NCBI RefSeq assembly: GCF_921293095.1
Contig: NC_060257.1
Span: 67,712,472 to 67,776,471, forward strand
Reading direction: 5' to 3'
DNA length: 64,000 nt
Source: Ischnura elegans
Lineage: Eukaryota > Arthropoda > Insecta > Odonata > Coenagrionidae
Below are positions 13,078 to 25,600 of this stretch, piece after piece. Within the stretch, counting starts at the first letter, position 1. Each line of letters begins with the position of its first letter. The position numbers and the translations under genes are program-made. The notes under the pieces were generated by a model. It searched no databases. It was not told the origin of the DNA and saw nothing but the letters and a program-made list of their open reading frames with translations.

Positions 13078-13366
13078 TGTAGCCTGGGGATGTTATTGCT
13101 GAATTTTTAATTTTGTGTATTCGCTTGACTCCTTTTTGAGTCTAGTTATTTTTTTTTAATTCAATGTTTTGAGCATGTTGAAATATGTTTTATTGAATTT
13201 ATGCACTTATTTTATGGAGAAAACTTTATTTTCAAAAAAAGATTTTTATACTTACCTAAGACTTTGTATCTTTTAATACCTTCTAATTCTTTCCCAGCCC
13301 TGAAAATGTTTGAGATTTCAATCCCCAAAACTTGACCTGACCAATTTTGCAAATTCTATCTGAGAG

Positions 13367-13372
13367 AATAAA
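13367..13372 (+). terminator. Candidate poly(A) signal of BCD1
   Basis: AATAAA lies 290 bp after the BCD1 stop codon, just ahead of the next MITE. It is the first canonical hexamer I noticed after the stop. Confidence 0.4.
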
Positions 13373-13386
13373 TTAATGTATTAGTA

Positions 13387-14085
13387 CAGCTGACTCCTGA
13401 TTATCCGGCTTCCGTATATCAGTGTTGTGGATTATCCGTGCACGATTTTCACTTTCGCTCAATATTATTTATAAAAATAAAATGGGACGCTAAATCACAG
13501 AAATTACTGCATTTGAATGCTATGATACACCGGGCTTATTACTTTCATTAGATTCCCCTTTGTTAAACAGAAGCGATTGTGCGCTAGCTGCATTCATGGG
13601 AGCTCCATGTTCTTGTTTTCCAAGCCTCTCAGTGCGCGATCGTGCTCTGTGATCATGAATATGTGTCCCGAAGCAGTTGCAACTTGTGAGAGATGCGACT
13701 AAGTGGCGTGATGGCATGGTGCCTGAAAGTGTTGTTTCTGACGTTGCGCCGTGGTGTTGCAGCTTTTTTCCACTTTTTTCCATCCATGATCACGTAGCTG
13801 ACAATGCAAGTCTTTTGAAACTGGTACATACTTACATGGAGCCGTAATAATAAGAGTACAACCTTATCGCTGCTAAAAAGATTGCGCACTGGCCAAGAAA
13901 GCTTTCAATCAGTCCGGAAAGCACCCCAAAATAACAGAATAACTGCATAAATAATAATATATTGTTTGTTTTACGTAAATTATAAATATGACAAGACATT
14001 TATGTGAAAGTTAGGGTTATCCGTGTTTTCCTATTATTTGTGCCGTCTCTCTCCATCATTAACGCGGATAATTGGGAGTGTGCTG
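13387..14085 (+). mobile_element. Pogo/Tigger-like MITE, 699 bp
   Basis: The left end CAGCTGACTCCTGATTATCC and the inverse right end (gcggataattgggagtgtgctg) form imperfect terminal inverted repeats directly flanked by TA. Ends of the form CAG...GATTATCCG are typical of pogo/Tigger elements. A second internal inverted pair (ttatccg motifs near 13430 and 14015) is visible. There is no coding capacity. Confidence 0.7.
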
Positions 14086-14542
14086 TATATAATTTTAAAG
14101 TTTCGCCTTAAAGGTTGCTGATGTGAAAGTTTTTAAGAGAATTAAGTCATTCCCTTGGACTCGAACTCTACGAGTAATCTGGATTTAAATATGTTGTCGT
14201 TTTTACGTGTCTTTGAAATAAATTTGTTTCATGTGGAATCTGCAATACTTCAGGAGATGATAGGAGAAAATTTTTTTTTAGCATTCTTTGCCCATGAGTA
14301 TGGGGTTGCAACTCCTCTGTAACTATGGCAATGCAAACATATTTTTTGAAGCACTTTGAAGTTACTATGAAAATGGTTTTTCTCGGGTATCCAGCCTTTT
14401 CGGCATTTTATTCAATACTTGATAGATACGATTTTTTAAGATAGCAAATAATAAATGTTGGAAGAAAATGTGTGATTATAAATGTCTGAAACCAAAAATC
14501 TTTGAGATTAATTAAACGAGAGCTTTGGGTGAATATCAGTGA

Positions 14543-14809
14543 GAGGCGTAGCAGGAATTTTGTTTGGGGGGAGGGGTCCAAAACCAGGCGTGAAAAGTTT
14601 TGAGAAACTGTACTAAGTAGAGGGGTTTTAACTAGTTTTTAGCACTTTTCATAATCAAAATAACTTCATTTGTTAAAGAAGTATATTTTAAATTCATTAT
14701 TTTTCAATGTTTTGTATTCTTTTATGAAGGAAAGTAATTGCGTTTTTATAATTCAGGTAGGTGTCAGGACCCTTTCCCCCCCCCCCCCCCGCCTCCGGCT
14801 ACGCCTTTG
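14543..14809 (+). mobile_element. hAT-type MITE with 8-bp duplication ATCAGTGA
   Basis: Starts GAGGCGTAGCAGG and ends GGCTACGCCTTTG. It is bracketed by ATCAGTGA at 14535-14542 and 14810-14817. The G-run near the left end and the C-run of about 14 near the right end are shared with the other hAT MITEs in this window. Confidence 0.75.
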
Positions 14810-15089
14810 ATCAGTGATATGGTTGTGGAATTGTGCCCATTTTGAGAATGTTTCAGATTATTTAATAGCACATTTTTGTGTGTGTGAAGGAGAAAAAAAA
14901 TGGTACATAATATGTTTTCTCTGACTCTCAGTGAATATATCCGTGAAGTGAGGAGGGTTGGTGTGAGAAAGAGAGTAGTGGAGGGCATGTGACAAAAGTT
15001 GAGAAAACAAAACAATTTGCGTGGATGGGACAAAATATCACTAAGGTGACAAACACACAAGAATGAACTCATTCATTTAATACCTACCT

Positions 15090-15195
15090 TTAGGCCTGCC
15101 ATACACGTTCCGGCCTGGCCTCAAGGCCGGGACTGTGCAGTTTGGCCAGAGCCGAAGGCCTGGAGGCCAAACTGAACGTGTATGGGGGGCCTTAG
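15090..15195. repeat. Short palindromic MITE of about 105 bp
   Basis: The left edge (aggcctgccatacacgttc) pairs with the right edge (gaacgtgtatggggggcct). Inner GGCC-rich segments also pair, so the whole unit can fold into one hairpin. No clear target duplication was identified. Confidence 0.55.
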
Positions 15196-15199
15196 TGTC

Positions 15200-16150
15200 A
15201 CATTAGACAAGACAAAAAAACCCAAATTAGCAATCAATTCAATTGCAAGGAACTAAAAGGAACAAGATCCTTATAATAAGTAATGTCACAGTTCACTTAA
15301 GCCCTAGGATTAAAGCCCAATATTTGATGTATTCAACCTTTTCCCTACTAAAGACGAAAATATACATATGGACGTTTCTTAACCCGGGAGACGAAAGTTT
15401 CATATTTTCGTCGGAGGTTTTCTTACTCAAATGAACGAATGCCGAATATATAAGTTTCCAGCTCTCCCCCTTTTATGACGGTCGGGGGTGTAAGAAGTCT
15501 TTTTTTTTCGGGACCCAACACTGTGGGTTTTAGGCCTTACCCTTGAAATCTTGGAGCAGGTACCCGGACCCCTCTTCTTATATAACCCCTCATAGCGGTA
15601 AGGGACCGTGGTCATACAATTGTTTATCCAGTCAGGTTTCGAAATAAATATTTCATCTTTTCTCATGAAATTTAAACTAAGAATTGAATTTTTTGTCATT
15701 TGAGAATTGTTTACAATTTTTAACGAAATTCTACGATAGATATTAGCTTATATCTTGAGTTCTCTATAAGCATCAGCATGGTAATTGTTGCTGCATTAAA
15801 TGTGCTAATATTGGTATTAGAACTTTGTTTAAAATTTGATAATTCTAAAAAAAATGAGGAATTCAATTCAAAGTCTACCATTTATGTGCAAGCAACAATT
15901 ATCCATGTGCCAAGTACATATGAGCAATCCATTAGTTGACTGCGAACCAATGCCGCAGGTGGGGTCGTAAACCCGGAAAGGAGGGGTACAACTGCTCTCG
16001 GAGTCCGAGATAATGCAGAGTCCCAGCTGGTAGAGGCCAAAAAAGGTTCGAGGTGAGACCTTTTGATTATCTGCGAGACCTTTCTTAACGAATGTCTTGC
16101 AAAAATGCTCTGTACCAGGGGAAAGAAGAGTTTAGCGGCTCAGTACAGCA
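15200..16150. other. Intergenic stretch, nothing recognised
   Basis: No exon or bounded element. The segment around 15950-16090 is more GC-rich and may be repeat debris, but I could not assign it. Confidence 0.35.
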
Positions 16151-16151
16151 G

Positions 16152-18411
16152 TCATGCTAAGATGAAAACTCCATCTCGAGAGGGTTCAAGTTCCAAACTT
16201 GTGTAAACAATTGCCTGCTGGCAAGTAAGTCCAACTTTTTGCGTGCCTCTTACTGGAAGGTCTGCAATGTTATGTGCACCACCACCAACCTCTGCTATCC
16301 TGTGCTCTCCTCCACAGCACTTTTTGGACCCCTGCTCCGATATCCACTGAGATTCCCTCAAGTAAACTAATTGCTCTATGGAATTTATCCGTAAGAAGGT
16401 TGTTGCACCTCTGACTCGGTCGGTCATATGCATACCTTTAAGTAATCTTCACTTTACTTCTTGATGATAATTGTCGAGATGTTCCTGGGTTCTCAGTAGC
16501 TTGTCACTTTTAATGCTGAGAATGAGTCTTTTGAGTCAGTCTGCTGAGCAACTTCTGCCATCAGTTTCATCTTTGCCCTCTCAATCTCCTTCAGAATCTT
16601 AAAATTGTCCCTCTCGTACTGCATAAGTAAATTTTATAGCAATCTCTTGCACTTTTCAATCGACTAGTTGTCCATGCTAAGAAGGATGCTCTCCTCGTCT
16701 AGAGCACACCTCAGACACCCAACGTCCCCCTCTAGGAAACCACACTACATGGACTACTTTGCCTCACAAATGTCAGGCAAGTTATTCATGTATCCAAATT
16801 TGTCATGCCACAATTCAACTGTGGAACATATTACTGTGAGAAATTTCTACTTTTCATCATTTACCAAGAAGTGATCACACTTCAGTTAATATATTTTAGC
16901 ATTCTTGCTCCAACAGGAAGATACGAAAAATTTATGCTTGAACTTTGTGTCATAGATATTCTGCCTTTCCAGTTACTATCTTAAATCCTCTCTTCTAATC
17001 GTCTTTCTGATATAAAAGTGGAGTCGAGATCTGGGACTGGGTACACTTCCTGCAAAATAATTTGGTAACCTCCTCATTTCTTACCCTGCAGTTAAACTAT
17101 TGTACCCTCTTCCTGTTACCTGTACATATATAATTCCCATTGGCTGTCTTTACTTCACGTCTATAACTTATGTTCTTAAGTTCTTGAATCAGTTCCTCAT
17201 AGGGTATTAGTTGTTCACTTGAATGAAAAGTCTCATACCATCGATGAGAAGTGAATAGAACCTAGTGATCTTAATTGTTATGCTCATACTTGCCATGAGG
17301 GTCTTTGTCTTAATGGTTTTCATTGATGCTTTCTCTGCTGCATCTTTCATTTTTTGCTCATACCTCTTTAATTTCACTGTCAGTTGCAGTAATAGAACTA
17401 GTGTCTGTATCAATCTCAGCAGATCTTGCTGTTCTTCTTTAATGTATCGATGGTGATTGGTACTTGCTTCAATTTCTCTGGTATGCCTTTTTTCCTTCCC
17501 TGTAGTCTCTCCTCAACTGTCCTTCCTCCTCAAAATATGGGCATTTGTGAGCAATATGTCAAAAGCCCTTTGCTAGCAAAGCATATGAACCTCCTCTCCT
17601 TCAATGAATCATTCCCATCCCTGTCTCTCATTGAACAATTCCTCTAAACTTGAGAAAGCTTCTCATGGCCTCCAGTGGAGTCACTTCTCCAGCCTCTCCT
17701 GCTTCCATAAGTGACAAGTTATAGTGGTGACATCAACTGAATCTTGCCAGTTTTATGTGAAGATTGGTTGCTCTTACTTCTGGCCTCTTTGGCCATTAAT
17801 CTCGACATAACTTCCTCCTAAACTATTTTTCCCCCGGTGATATATTTTGGTAATGAGTACATCATATTTTATATTCGGAGACCATCAATGATAAATTGAT
17901 TGATTTTTACTACCTTACCTTCGAAATTAGCTGTGGATGACTAATCTCCTGTTTAGATTAAAAATTTGGCGAGGTATTTTTCCACGCGTTCATCCTCTTT
18001 ATTTCTTAACATAAATCAGTTCCCGGAGTAAATAATATCATTACTTCAGCAACATGTTTGATTTATAGGTTCAGTTTTGGGATACAATTTTTCAAGTTTG
18101 TTCCTCGCATAAATTGAGCGGCATTTACGTCACTGACAAAATCTATGGTCTTCGAATTGAAAGTCAACAATACGAGGGACACTGCCATATCATTTTTTTT
18201 CACCTCTAGCAGTAAGTACAGTCATTTTTCAATCACTTTTCAATGTCAATGACTTTTGGCAGTCATTGGAGTTGACTTTTTGTAGATAGCCTGGAGAGAT
18301 GATTTCCCGATATTCCCTTTGATGTAGTATAGCTTTGGTAGTCAGTGACCATGAAAAGTAATTGGTTTTGTCTCGCATTATGAATTTTATCCTAGCTCCA
18401 TCTTCTGCCAA
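16152..18411 (-). pseudogene. Decayed Ty1/copia retrotransposon (gag to pre-integrase)
   Basis: Three landmarks occur in the correct copia order on the minus strand. A gag-like start at 18411 (MAEDGARIKFIMRDKTNYFS, then W and LTTKA) resembles the NYxxW motif of copia gag. Remnants of a CCHC zinc knuckle lie near 17560-17600 (HIAHKCP in one frame, its upstream cysteine region interrupted by a stop). A pre-integrase signature, LWHDKFGYMNN, lies near 16790-16830. Stops and frameshifts separate them, so it is an inactive copy. Long terminal repeats were not found. The open segment at 16152-16433 lies downstream and is probably more of the same element. Confidence 0.6.
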
Positions 18412-18738
18412 TCAGATTTACCTGCCTGGGCATCTCTTGTTTAACTTATTGATATCAACTTATTGGCATTTGATATCCCCCAAAATTCTACTGTTTATGA
18501 TTCAGCAATGAATTATGATGAAAATATCTCTTCTATGGATTTTTTAATGATCATATTTATTATTAATTATCTAAATACAATATTATTGCAGACTATAGCT
18601 ACAGACCATTACGTGTGAGTTGATTGGCTCTAAGTACACAATGTTTTTTGGCAAAAAATTCTGACTTCATGGTTTCATAGTAATACTAAAGTGTTACCCC
18701 TCTGATGTGGTTACAATACTGCAAGTATTATTAATATC

Positions 18739-19018
18739 CATAGGCGGATTTAGGGGTGGCACGGGGGCAAGTGCCCCACCCCCCAAACGCTTAGGAAAAT
18801 AGCAAAATTTTTTATACTGTTATCATTACGTTCATTTTGTTTTGTGTATTACGAAGCCTCAATCATTTAATTTCATAATAATAACTTTCATGTGAAATAG
18901 AATATTTCTTACCAACAGTAATTGTTGTATGTTTTTAATCTCAAGTACGAGAATATCGTTTGCCTGTCAGACCCTTGGCCCCCCCCTCCCCAGTAAAAAA
19001 TCCTGGTTCCGCCCCCGT
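18739..19018 (+). mobile_element. hAT-type MITE with 8-bp duplication TTAATATC
   Basis: Begins CATAGGCGGATTTAGG and ends with CCTGGTTCCGCCCCCGT. TTAATATC precedes it at 18731-18738 and follows it at 19019-19026. Subterminal G-rich and C-rich tracts (near 18765 and 18980) match the rest of the family in this window. The terminal bases pair imperfectly. Confidence 0.65.
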
Positions 19019-19459
19019 TTAATATCAATAAGTGTATGCTGGTATATATTTGATTAAATATAAAATGAATGATAATTATATACTAGTACATAATAATTTT
19101 GTCTCTCTGAAAGTTTCTAGGCTTATTGGTGCTATTTAATAGCATGGAATATGAATTTGTAGCCAGCACACAGTTGTACCAGTTGTATTGCGCGGCAGAA
19201 CTTGAAGACGCTTGCACTGATGCGCATTTCGCGATTCGCAACGCACCCGGTGTTGTGGTGTTGTAGATTTACCACATTAGATGGCCATCTCATCGTTTGT
19301 TTTGATTTGTGCAGACAAACAGTGAGATACTTAAAGATGAAAATTTTTATTCATCACTCCCGTACCTGTTAATGTATGTATTTTTTAAATGACATTGAAA
19401 ATATCCAGCCTGTAATCTGCGCGTGCTTGCGAAGACTGTTTTGATTCCAAGCGCCCGAG

Positions 19460-19729
19460 ATGTCGTCAATGACTTTTGGCCAGAAAAAGTTCACTGCTAC
19501 CCCGCCTGAAAAGGGAAGTTTCCCCTTAGATCATGCTGGAATATGTAAAATACAAATGCTGAAATATATGGTGTGCATACGATCGGCTGGCAACGATTAT
19601 TCCGCCTGCAAGCTTGAAGCCCGTGACTACTTAGACTGTAGAATGAAAAATAACTTGATGGCGCCAGAAGAATGGAAGAAATTGGGCTTTAAGGAGGATG
19701 ACTCTAAAGAAGATGTGCAAGAGAATTGA
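19460..19729 (+). CDS. COX19: Cytochrome c oxidase assembly protein COX19
   Basis: A single exon of 89 codons starting MSSMTFGQKKFTATPPEKGS. It has the twin CX9C pattern of the CHCH fold: C29-x9-C39 and C50-x9-C60, spaced as in COX19. The N-terminal PPEKGSFPLDH block and the YLxCRM(K)xxLM ending after the second CX9C are hallmarks of COX19 rather than COX17, COX23 or CHCHD proteins. COX19 is a small soluble protein of the mitochondrial intermembrane space, imported and oxidised by the MIA40 relay, and needed for copper delivery to cytochrome oxidase. The length is normal for the family, the acidic tail is intact and no intron interrupts it. It is convergent with the heparan sulfate sulfotransferase gene downstream. 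Confidence 0.95.
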   Translation: MSSMTFGQKKFTATPPEKGSFPLDHAGICKIQMLKYMVCIRSAGNDYSACKLEARDYLDCRMKNNLMAPEEWKKLGFKEDDSKEDVQEN

Positions 19730-19878
19730 AACTTTTCGTCGAAAGCGTGTGCCATGAAATAGTTACCCTGCAGAAATTCTGTGCAATGACTAACATGTTT
19801 ACGTTTGAAAATTGTCCATAGCGTAGTAATCATATGCATAGAGTTTTCTACATCCGGATGTGCTCGAAAATTTTCGTA

Positions 19879-19884
19879 AATAAA
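19879..19884 (+). terminator. Poly(A) signal of COX19
   Basis: AATAAA 150 bp after the COX19 stop codon, followed by a T/G-rich stretch. Confidence 0.6.
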
Positions 19885-19999
19885 TGTTTATTAGTCTCGA
19901 GTAAAGGTGTTAATTTCTGATCATCATCATTGTATTGCAATCATTGTAGGATTGGTTTACTGTATTGTGGAATTGGTTTAGGTTTATTCTAATTATCCC

Positions 20000-20340
20000 A
20001 CATCAGTCTTTTACCTCCCGGAGTCTGTTCATCCTCGTATCGTTAGTCTTTCCTAAGTACCTGTCCCTTGGTTTACCATCAAGTTTTCCTTCCCTTATGT
20101 TTCCCACGCAGTTCTGTGACTCAGTACAAGGCCTACCTGCTGCATTGTACTTAGGTATACAGTGATCCCTTGTGTCCTTACATCTCTTGTTTTCCTATAT
20201 ACCTCCACTTTCCTCACCCTATTAGTCCATTTAATCTTTAGCATCCCCTTCCAGCACCAGGTCTGGGATGCCTCTATTCTTTTCTGACCACTTTATTTCC
20301 AATTGTCCCAGTTTCTGAATTAATAGGTCACTGCCAACAA
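20000..20340 (-). pseudogene. 3' remnant of a non-LTR retrotransposon reverse transcriptase
   Basis: On the minus strand near 20215-20275 one frame reads EASQTWCWKGMLKIKWTNRV. This matches the conserved tail of many animal non-LTR reverse-transcriptase ORFs, where a tryptophan-rich W-C-W-x-x-M-L-x-I-x-W motif follows the catalytic domain. Stops and frame changes surround it, so only a dead 3' fragment remains. Its clade cannot be fixed from this piece. Confidence 0.55.
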
Positions 20341-20615
20341 AAATATTTTCATGTTCTGTTTCCTTATTTCCAGTCTCACGCTTTTACACGACAGTAGCAG
20401 CCTCTTTGACTATAAAAGATGCTTCAACTTGGGCTATTTGACGCTTGATGTCTATCATGCTTCTTCTGTCCCGGGTAGTGGTGCACCAAAGGCAGGTCAA
20501 CCAAGTTCAAATCTCACACCTTTGAGACAAACGTCCACTGTTTTGTCTGTTCCTCGTACAAGCCCTCGATTTATTCCTCTTCATTTTCATATTGAAGTCC
20601 TGAAACACTTTCAAA

Positions 20616-21246
20616 TAGGATAGTTTCCTGCAGTAAAAAAACGAAAGGTATTGATTGCAATCCGTTACCCACCATTAGTATATTCATAATATACAAATTA
20701 TTTGGTTTTAGAAACCTTAGTTCAGATGAATGGCAATGGTCAATTTTATCCTCATTTGAAAAAGGCCAGACTGGCGCCCATGCGATGCCAATCCACGTGG
20801 CATCACAGGGACCTAGTTTCTACACGAGTAGATAGGAGTTTTACATCGTCTGAGGTTACCAATGCATGCATGAGGCACAGAGCTCAGGGAAACAATTCTT
20901 AATAATCACCTATTCAAATTGCCTATGGTCGGAAAGTTTCCTTCATTTGATAGGGTGTAAATAATCCTTATTTAAGCCAAGCACCACCTGCTAGCAGCCT
21001 GCATTGTAGCGGTGCACATAGCCTCACACCAAGGTGGTCTCATAAGACGGCAGCCGGAACCAGAATGACATTGCACGGGCTTTTCCCAGCATTCATACTT
21101 AGCTGTCGCATTTCCGCTCACTTGAAAATTTTCATTTAATTGCGAAACACAGGTATCGTGATTTAAAAATTAAAAGAGGGAAATACGTACTCCAGGAGTA
21201 GTAATCTTTCGTTTTAGGCAATTAAAAAAAATAGGAAACCACCCTA
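20616..21246 (-). mobile_element. Mariner-like MITE, family TAGGGTRGTTTCCT, copy 3 (inverted)
   Basis: Left edge TAGGATAGTTTCCT, right edge AGGAAACCACCCTA, TA at both boundaries. The body is the reverse complement of the copy at 2036-2697 with moderate divergence and short indels. Confidence 0.75.
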
Positions 21247-21695
21247 CTGAGTTCAGTGAGTCCTCTAGTGTTCTTCGTTGACTGCTATGATTTTGATGTC
21301 ATCTTTGAATAGTAGCATGCTGATTTCTTCTCCGATCTCCTTGGAAATTTTGGCTATCTGCTCAGGAGAAGCACTTCCATTTCAAGTATGGTTAAGATGA
21401 AATGAAGTTATGTTAAAATGCTGATCTACATGCATTAAAATGTGCCATTATTTCTATGAATAGATAACTTTCCAGGGCAAGAAAAAGAACTAGCTTCAAT
21501 GTTGTTAGAGGTATTGGGTCACAAAGACCACTAGCTATCCATATAAGCATAGTATTCTTCTTAAATTATCATGAACGAGTTTACAATTATTTCTATAATT
21601 GTAGAGTATGGGCAAGGATACTAAAAGGCAAGAAATTTTATAGGATAAAACTGACAAGTCAAATTTGATTTTGAATAATTCATCAAACTACCCAT

Positions 21696-21949
21696 CAGGG
21701 ATGCCAACTCATAAAAAATATTGGGGGGGGCTCAAACCGGAGATCTTGCCCCAGGAAATTTTATAAGTAGTGATTTTTAAGTTTTTTAAGCATTTTAGAA
21801 GAGTCATATTATCAACATTAGAACCATGATAACTCGAATCTCCATATCTGAACACTCAGGCGAAAATCGACAAGCCTGACACATTTTTCCTCACCCATAA
21901 CGAATTTTTGAGGGGGCTCAGGCCCCATGGAGTTACCACCAGGCCACTG
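21696..21949 (-). mobile_element. hAT-type MITE with 8-bp duplication CTACCCAT
   Basis: CTACCCAT at 21688-21695 and 21950-21957 brackets an element starting CAGGGATGCCAACTC and ending CAGGCCACTG. The interior is the reverse complement of the element at 35030-35285 (both share aatattg next to a G/C run and the aactcgaatctcc-like core), so these two are one subfamily. Confidence 0.75.
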
Positions 21950-22123
21950 CTACCCATTCCAACTTCTTCCTAGTGTTAAGGAATTCACTCACACTTGTCA
22001 TCAATGATTTGCTACCAGGATATCGTGGGATGTTCTGAGATCTCCAGTGTCATTCTTCAAATTCAAGAAGGGGTTGGGGAAAATTGATAAGAGTTCGTTA
22101 GGTCTAAAAGCAATCAACAGAAG

Positions 22124-22129
22124 TTTATT
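22124..22129 (-). terminator. Candidate poly(A) signal of the heparan sulfate 2-O-sulfotransferase gene
   Basis: TTTATT on the plus strand (AATAAA on the minus strand), 490 bp past the stop codon. The intervening sequence is AT-rich and without other features, consistent with a 3' untranslated region. Confidence 0.35.
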
Positions 22130-22618
22130 TATAGTTCTGTCATAAATATATTAAAAAATTCAACTCCAATATAATCATATGAATCAATGATGTGTATTAC
22201 AAAAGAAACTCCAGAGCAAAAATACTCTTTTGATGAATGGCAATATGCACATTAAAGGCCTTAAAAAAGCTGCTGCCTTACTTTTATATGGAAGTATTCA
22301 TCTACATATGAGAAGAAAGAATCACATTAAATCTCATTCAAAACATTATCCTGATGAATTTACTTGATTGATCAACTGTGTGGCTAACATTACACTACAG
22401 CAGTATCATCACCATTTCATTAAAAAATTTGTAGAATCTAGCATTGTCCTAACAAAAATAAACATGGACAAAAAGAAATATGAAAAATAATTTTTGATCA
22501 CTGTCAATCATCACTTACTCACAATTCATGTACACAAAAAATGATCTCTCACAGCAACAAGTAACCACGTTCTTTCAAAACATAAAGTCAACATTATCAA
22601 GTACAACAGTCATTTTAA

Positions 22619-25600
22619 TTATTTGGGCCTTATTTTCTCATACGTAAATTGCTGTTGAGCAATAGGGAGCTGCTGTGCTTTATCTGAAGTTTTGTCTTTA
22701 GTGGCAGCATTAGATCCAGCATACACAGCAGGTACTCCAGCTCTCCTCTTTGAAAAGTGGAACTGCTCCACAGCAAACTCATAAAATTCATTCTCCATCT
22801 GCCACACTTTTGACTTTTTAATAATGGCAATGGTTTCTGGAGATGGTTCCACTTTTTGCGATGTTTTACGAAGATGGGACTTATTACCTGCGAAAACACA
22901 ACATAATATTCAAACCTGCTGACTTTGAAAACAAATGGCAAAATTGGAAATAGATTGGTTTTCAATGGCGCTGATTTACACGTAGGATTTATTAAATATG
23001 TAATACTGATGCAACAATAGAAAAACAAACTCAGGAAACCTACATTTTTCTCGACTTCAAAAGCGTACTTTCATAAAAATTTCAAAGAGATTTTACAATT
23101 TACTACAAGCTGAAAAAAATAAAAATAGGAATGAAAATCAAATCAGAACAATGAGTTGCAAACTTTGTACAAGTTCATAAAAATGCTTCAACCCTATCTA
23201 GTCTCACATTTTACTTGATATAAAAAAATTGAATCTATTGGAAAACACATTAACTCCTTCCAAATTATTCCTTCATTTCATTAATTGAAATATAATATCA
23301 CTTCCGAATTATATTAATGCCACATTTTTTAACAATAAGCCAGATGACACAACATTTCAATATTTATGTATGCTATTTTATAATTTATACTAAGGAGTAA
23401 TAATGCATTTTAAGACCACAGATAAATTGGAAATTAAATGTTTCATTTTCCTATAAACTTGGAACTATCTACCTCAATTAATTATCAACACTAGATGTTT
23501 AACATTTTTTACACATGACAAAGTATGCGCACAAATCCTTTTTCTGATTTAATTATATTTATCTATATCTTTTTTTTTTCCAGATTTTGGTAAAATATAA
23601 ATGCTCAAGGATTTGGAATTCTGCCTTATATAGGATTGAAAGTTAAACCAGGAGTGACATTTGCTGTGAAAAATCATCTGGCCTATACAGGATTTGAAGC
23701 TGGATCCTCTGTTTGCAGGTCAGGTATGCTATCACCTATCAGTTACAAAACCAAGCCACCTTTTTCAAAATCAAATTCCAGACTGCATTTACCGCACAAG
23801 GTGTTGACATGTCAAGTCCACACTGAGGCACAGATTATGAAGGTCTTACTGGTTAAGCCACAGTTGGAAAGAAAAACCTAATTTTCAGCTATTCTGTGAA
23901 GTAGGTTTTCCAAAGCACTAGGCATAACAAATGACTTAACATGCAGTCTGAGTTGAAAGTAGACGACGTTGAGAAAAATGGCTAATTTTACGGAGTGCAG
24001 GATTCCTCGTTTGAATGTTACATCTATGCATAAAAAAACATCAAAAATGGAAACAAAATTTCCATTACAACAATTCACATGTAATAAGTATCATGACTGA
24101 GATATGAATACTTAAAGAATATGGCACATGGCACCATATGTTGATTATGGAATGGTTATGTAACAGCTGTGTAATGCAGGTACAGCTCCACTATTCCAAA
24201 AGGTGTTCAATACGTTAACAATATATACTTAAGTCACAACTGTAGAAAGAGATCAATAGAAACTTAACTGTTTTGATAATGAGCCAAAGCCCCACGGAAG
24301 AATTGAGGTAGGGTACTCTCTAACAGAGAAATAAAATCTGGAAGCTCTTCTGTTATTCCAACAAGCATGTAATGCTTAAGCAGGTTATTCTTGGCTTCTG
24401 CCAAAGCCCATTTGTTGCCAACCTCCCTAAAAAGGATGAAAAGCTGTTTACAAAAAAGTGAATCCAAAAATACAAAGAAAAAAAAATAGCCAAGATAATG
24501 ACTGAGTAGTCAATTATGTACTATATCAGTGTCTGATCATCGATACAGAGAAATAATACGCCACACAACTGCGTGGGGAAGTGTCTGACAATTTAGTTCC
24601 CAATGTGGCACCCTGGTTCTATACATCCTCGAAAGCTAGGAACCCAGCACATTGTTTAACTCACAAAATTTACTCAATATTAGAAAGTAAAATGAATATT
24701 TAATAATTTTTTTGCACTAATGGTTCTCCAGAGTTTAATTTACACTCATCATATCCTAAATTGCAATGCCAAGACTAATTGAGTGAAGACTGGCGTGCTT
24801 GCTGCCACAATAAATATGCACAAACGTCATCTCCAATGATTACAGCAGTGGGGAAAATTTTTTTGCCAAAGAATATGTAAACCATGAACAACAAATATTT
24901 TTGCCACTTTTTAAGTAACAATTTACAAGTTATGTAAAAGAGCTATCAACACCAATGTATTCTTTTGGCTTTGCTGAATCTTACAAGCTGCAACATCATA
25001 GAATATTTTCCACACAATTTTTAGCTTTGCAGAAAAAAATTTCAGAAAAGCATATTCACAACTTAAAGTGTCCGTTAAAATTTATTTTATTGAGGTTCCA
25101 CTGTATTGTATGAGCTAAAATGAAACCAATACATCATGCAATCACAAGCCATTATTAAGTTAAATAACTTAATTGTGCCCTGAAAATGGGCATGATAGAC
25201 CTTAAATCGTTCCTTATTGCCCTTGATTTCTACACTCTTTTGATTACAGATAATAACCACTAGCAGTTACGTCTTCACTGATAGGTCAAACAAACTAAAA
25301 GTCAAATCAGAGGCTTTACTATGGAGGGGGATGAGGGGTTAGATTGCCCTCCCCCAAAAAGCCTCAGAAAATAATTAAACTATTTTCTAGTTTTTACATA
25401 TCATAACCGCATCTGCTTAAAGTTAAAGATCATTTATTAATATCATGGCAGTGAGATGAGTCACTGAATACTGACTGCTAACTAACCCCAGGAGCCCCCT
25501 TTTTTTGGGAGAGAGGGATTCCTAGTTATACCACTGACAAGGGGAGACCACGAAACTTGCTCTGCCTTTTTCAATGCGTATTTTTTATGGCCTTCGCAAT

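Noticed and set aside
14780-14792. Long C-run as a possible sequencing or assembly error
   Set aside because: Similar G/C runs occur at the same place in several related MITEs, so it is likely real, though its exact length is unreliable.
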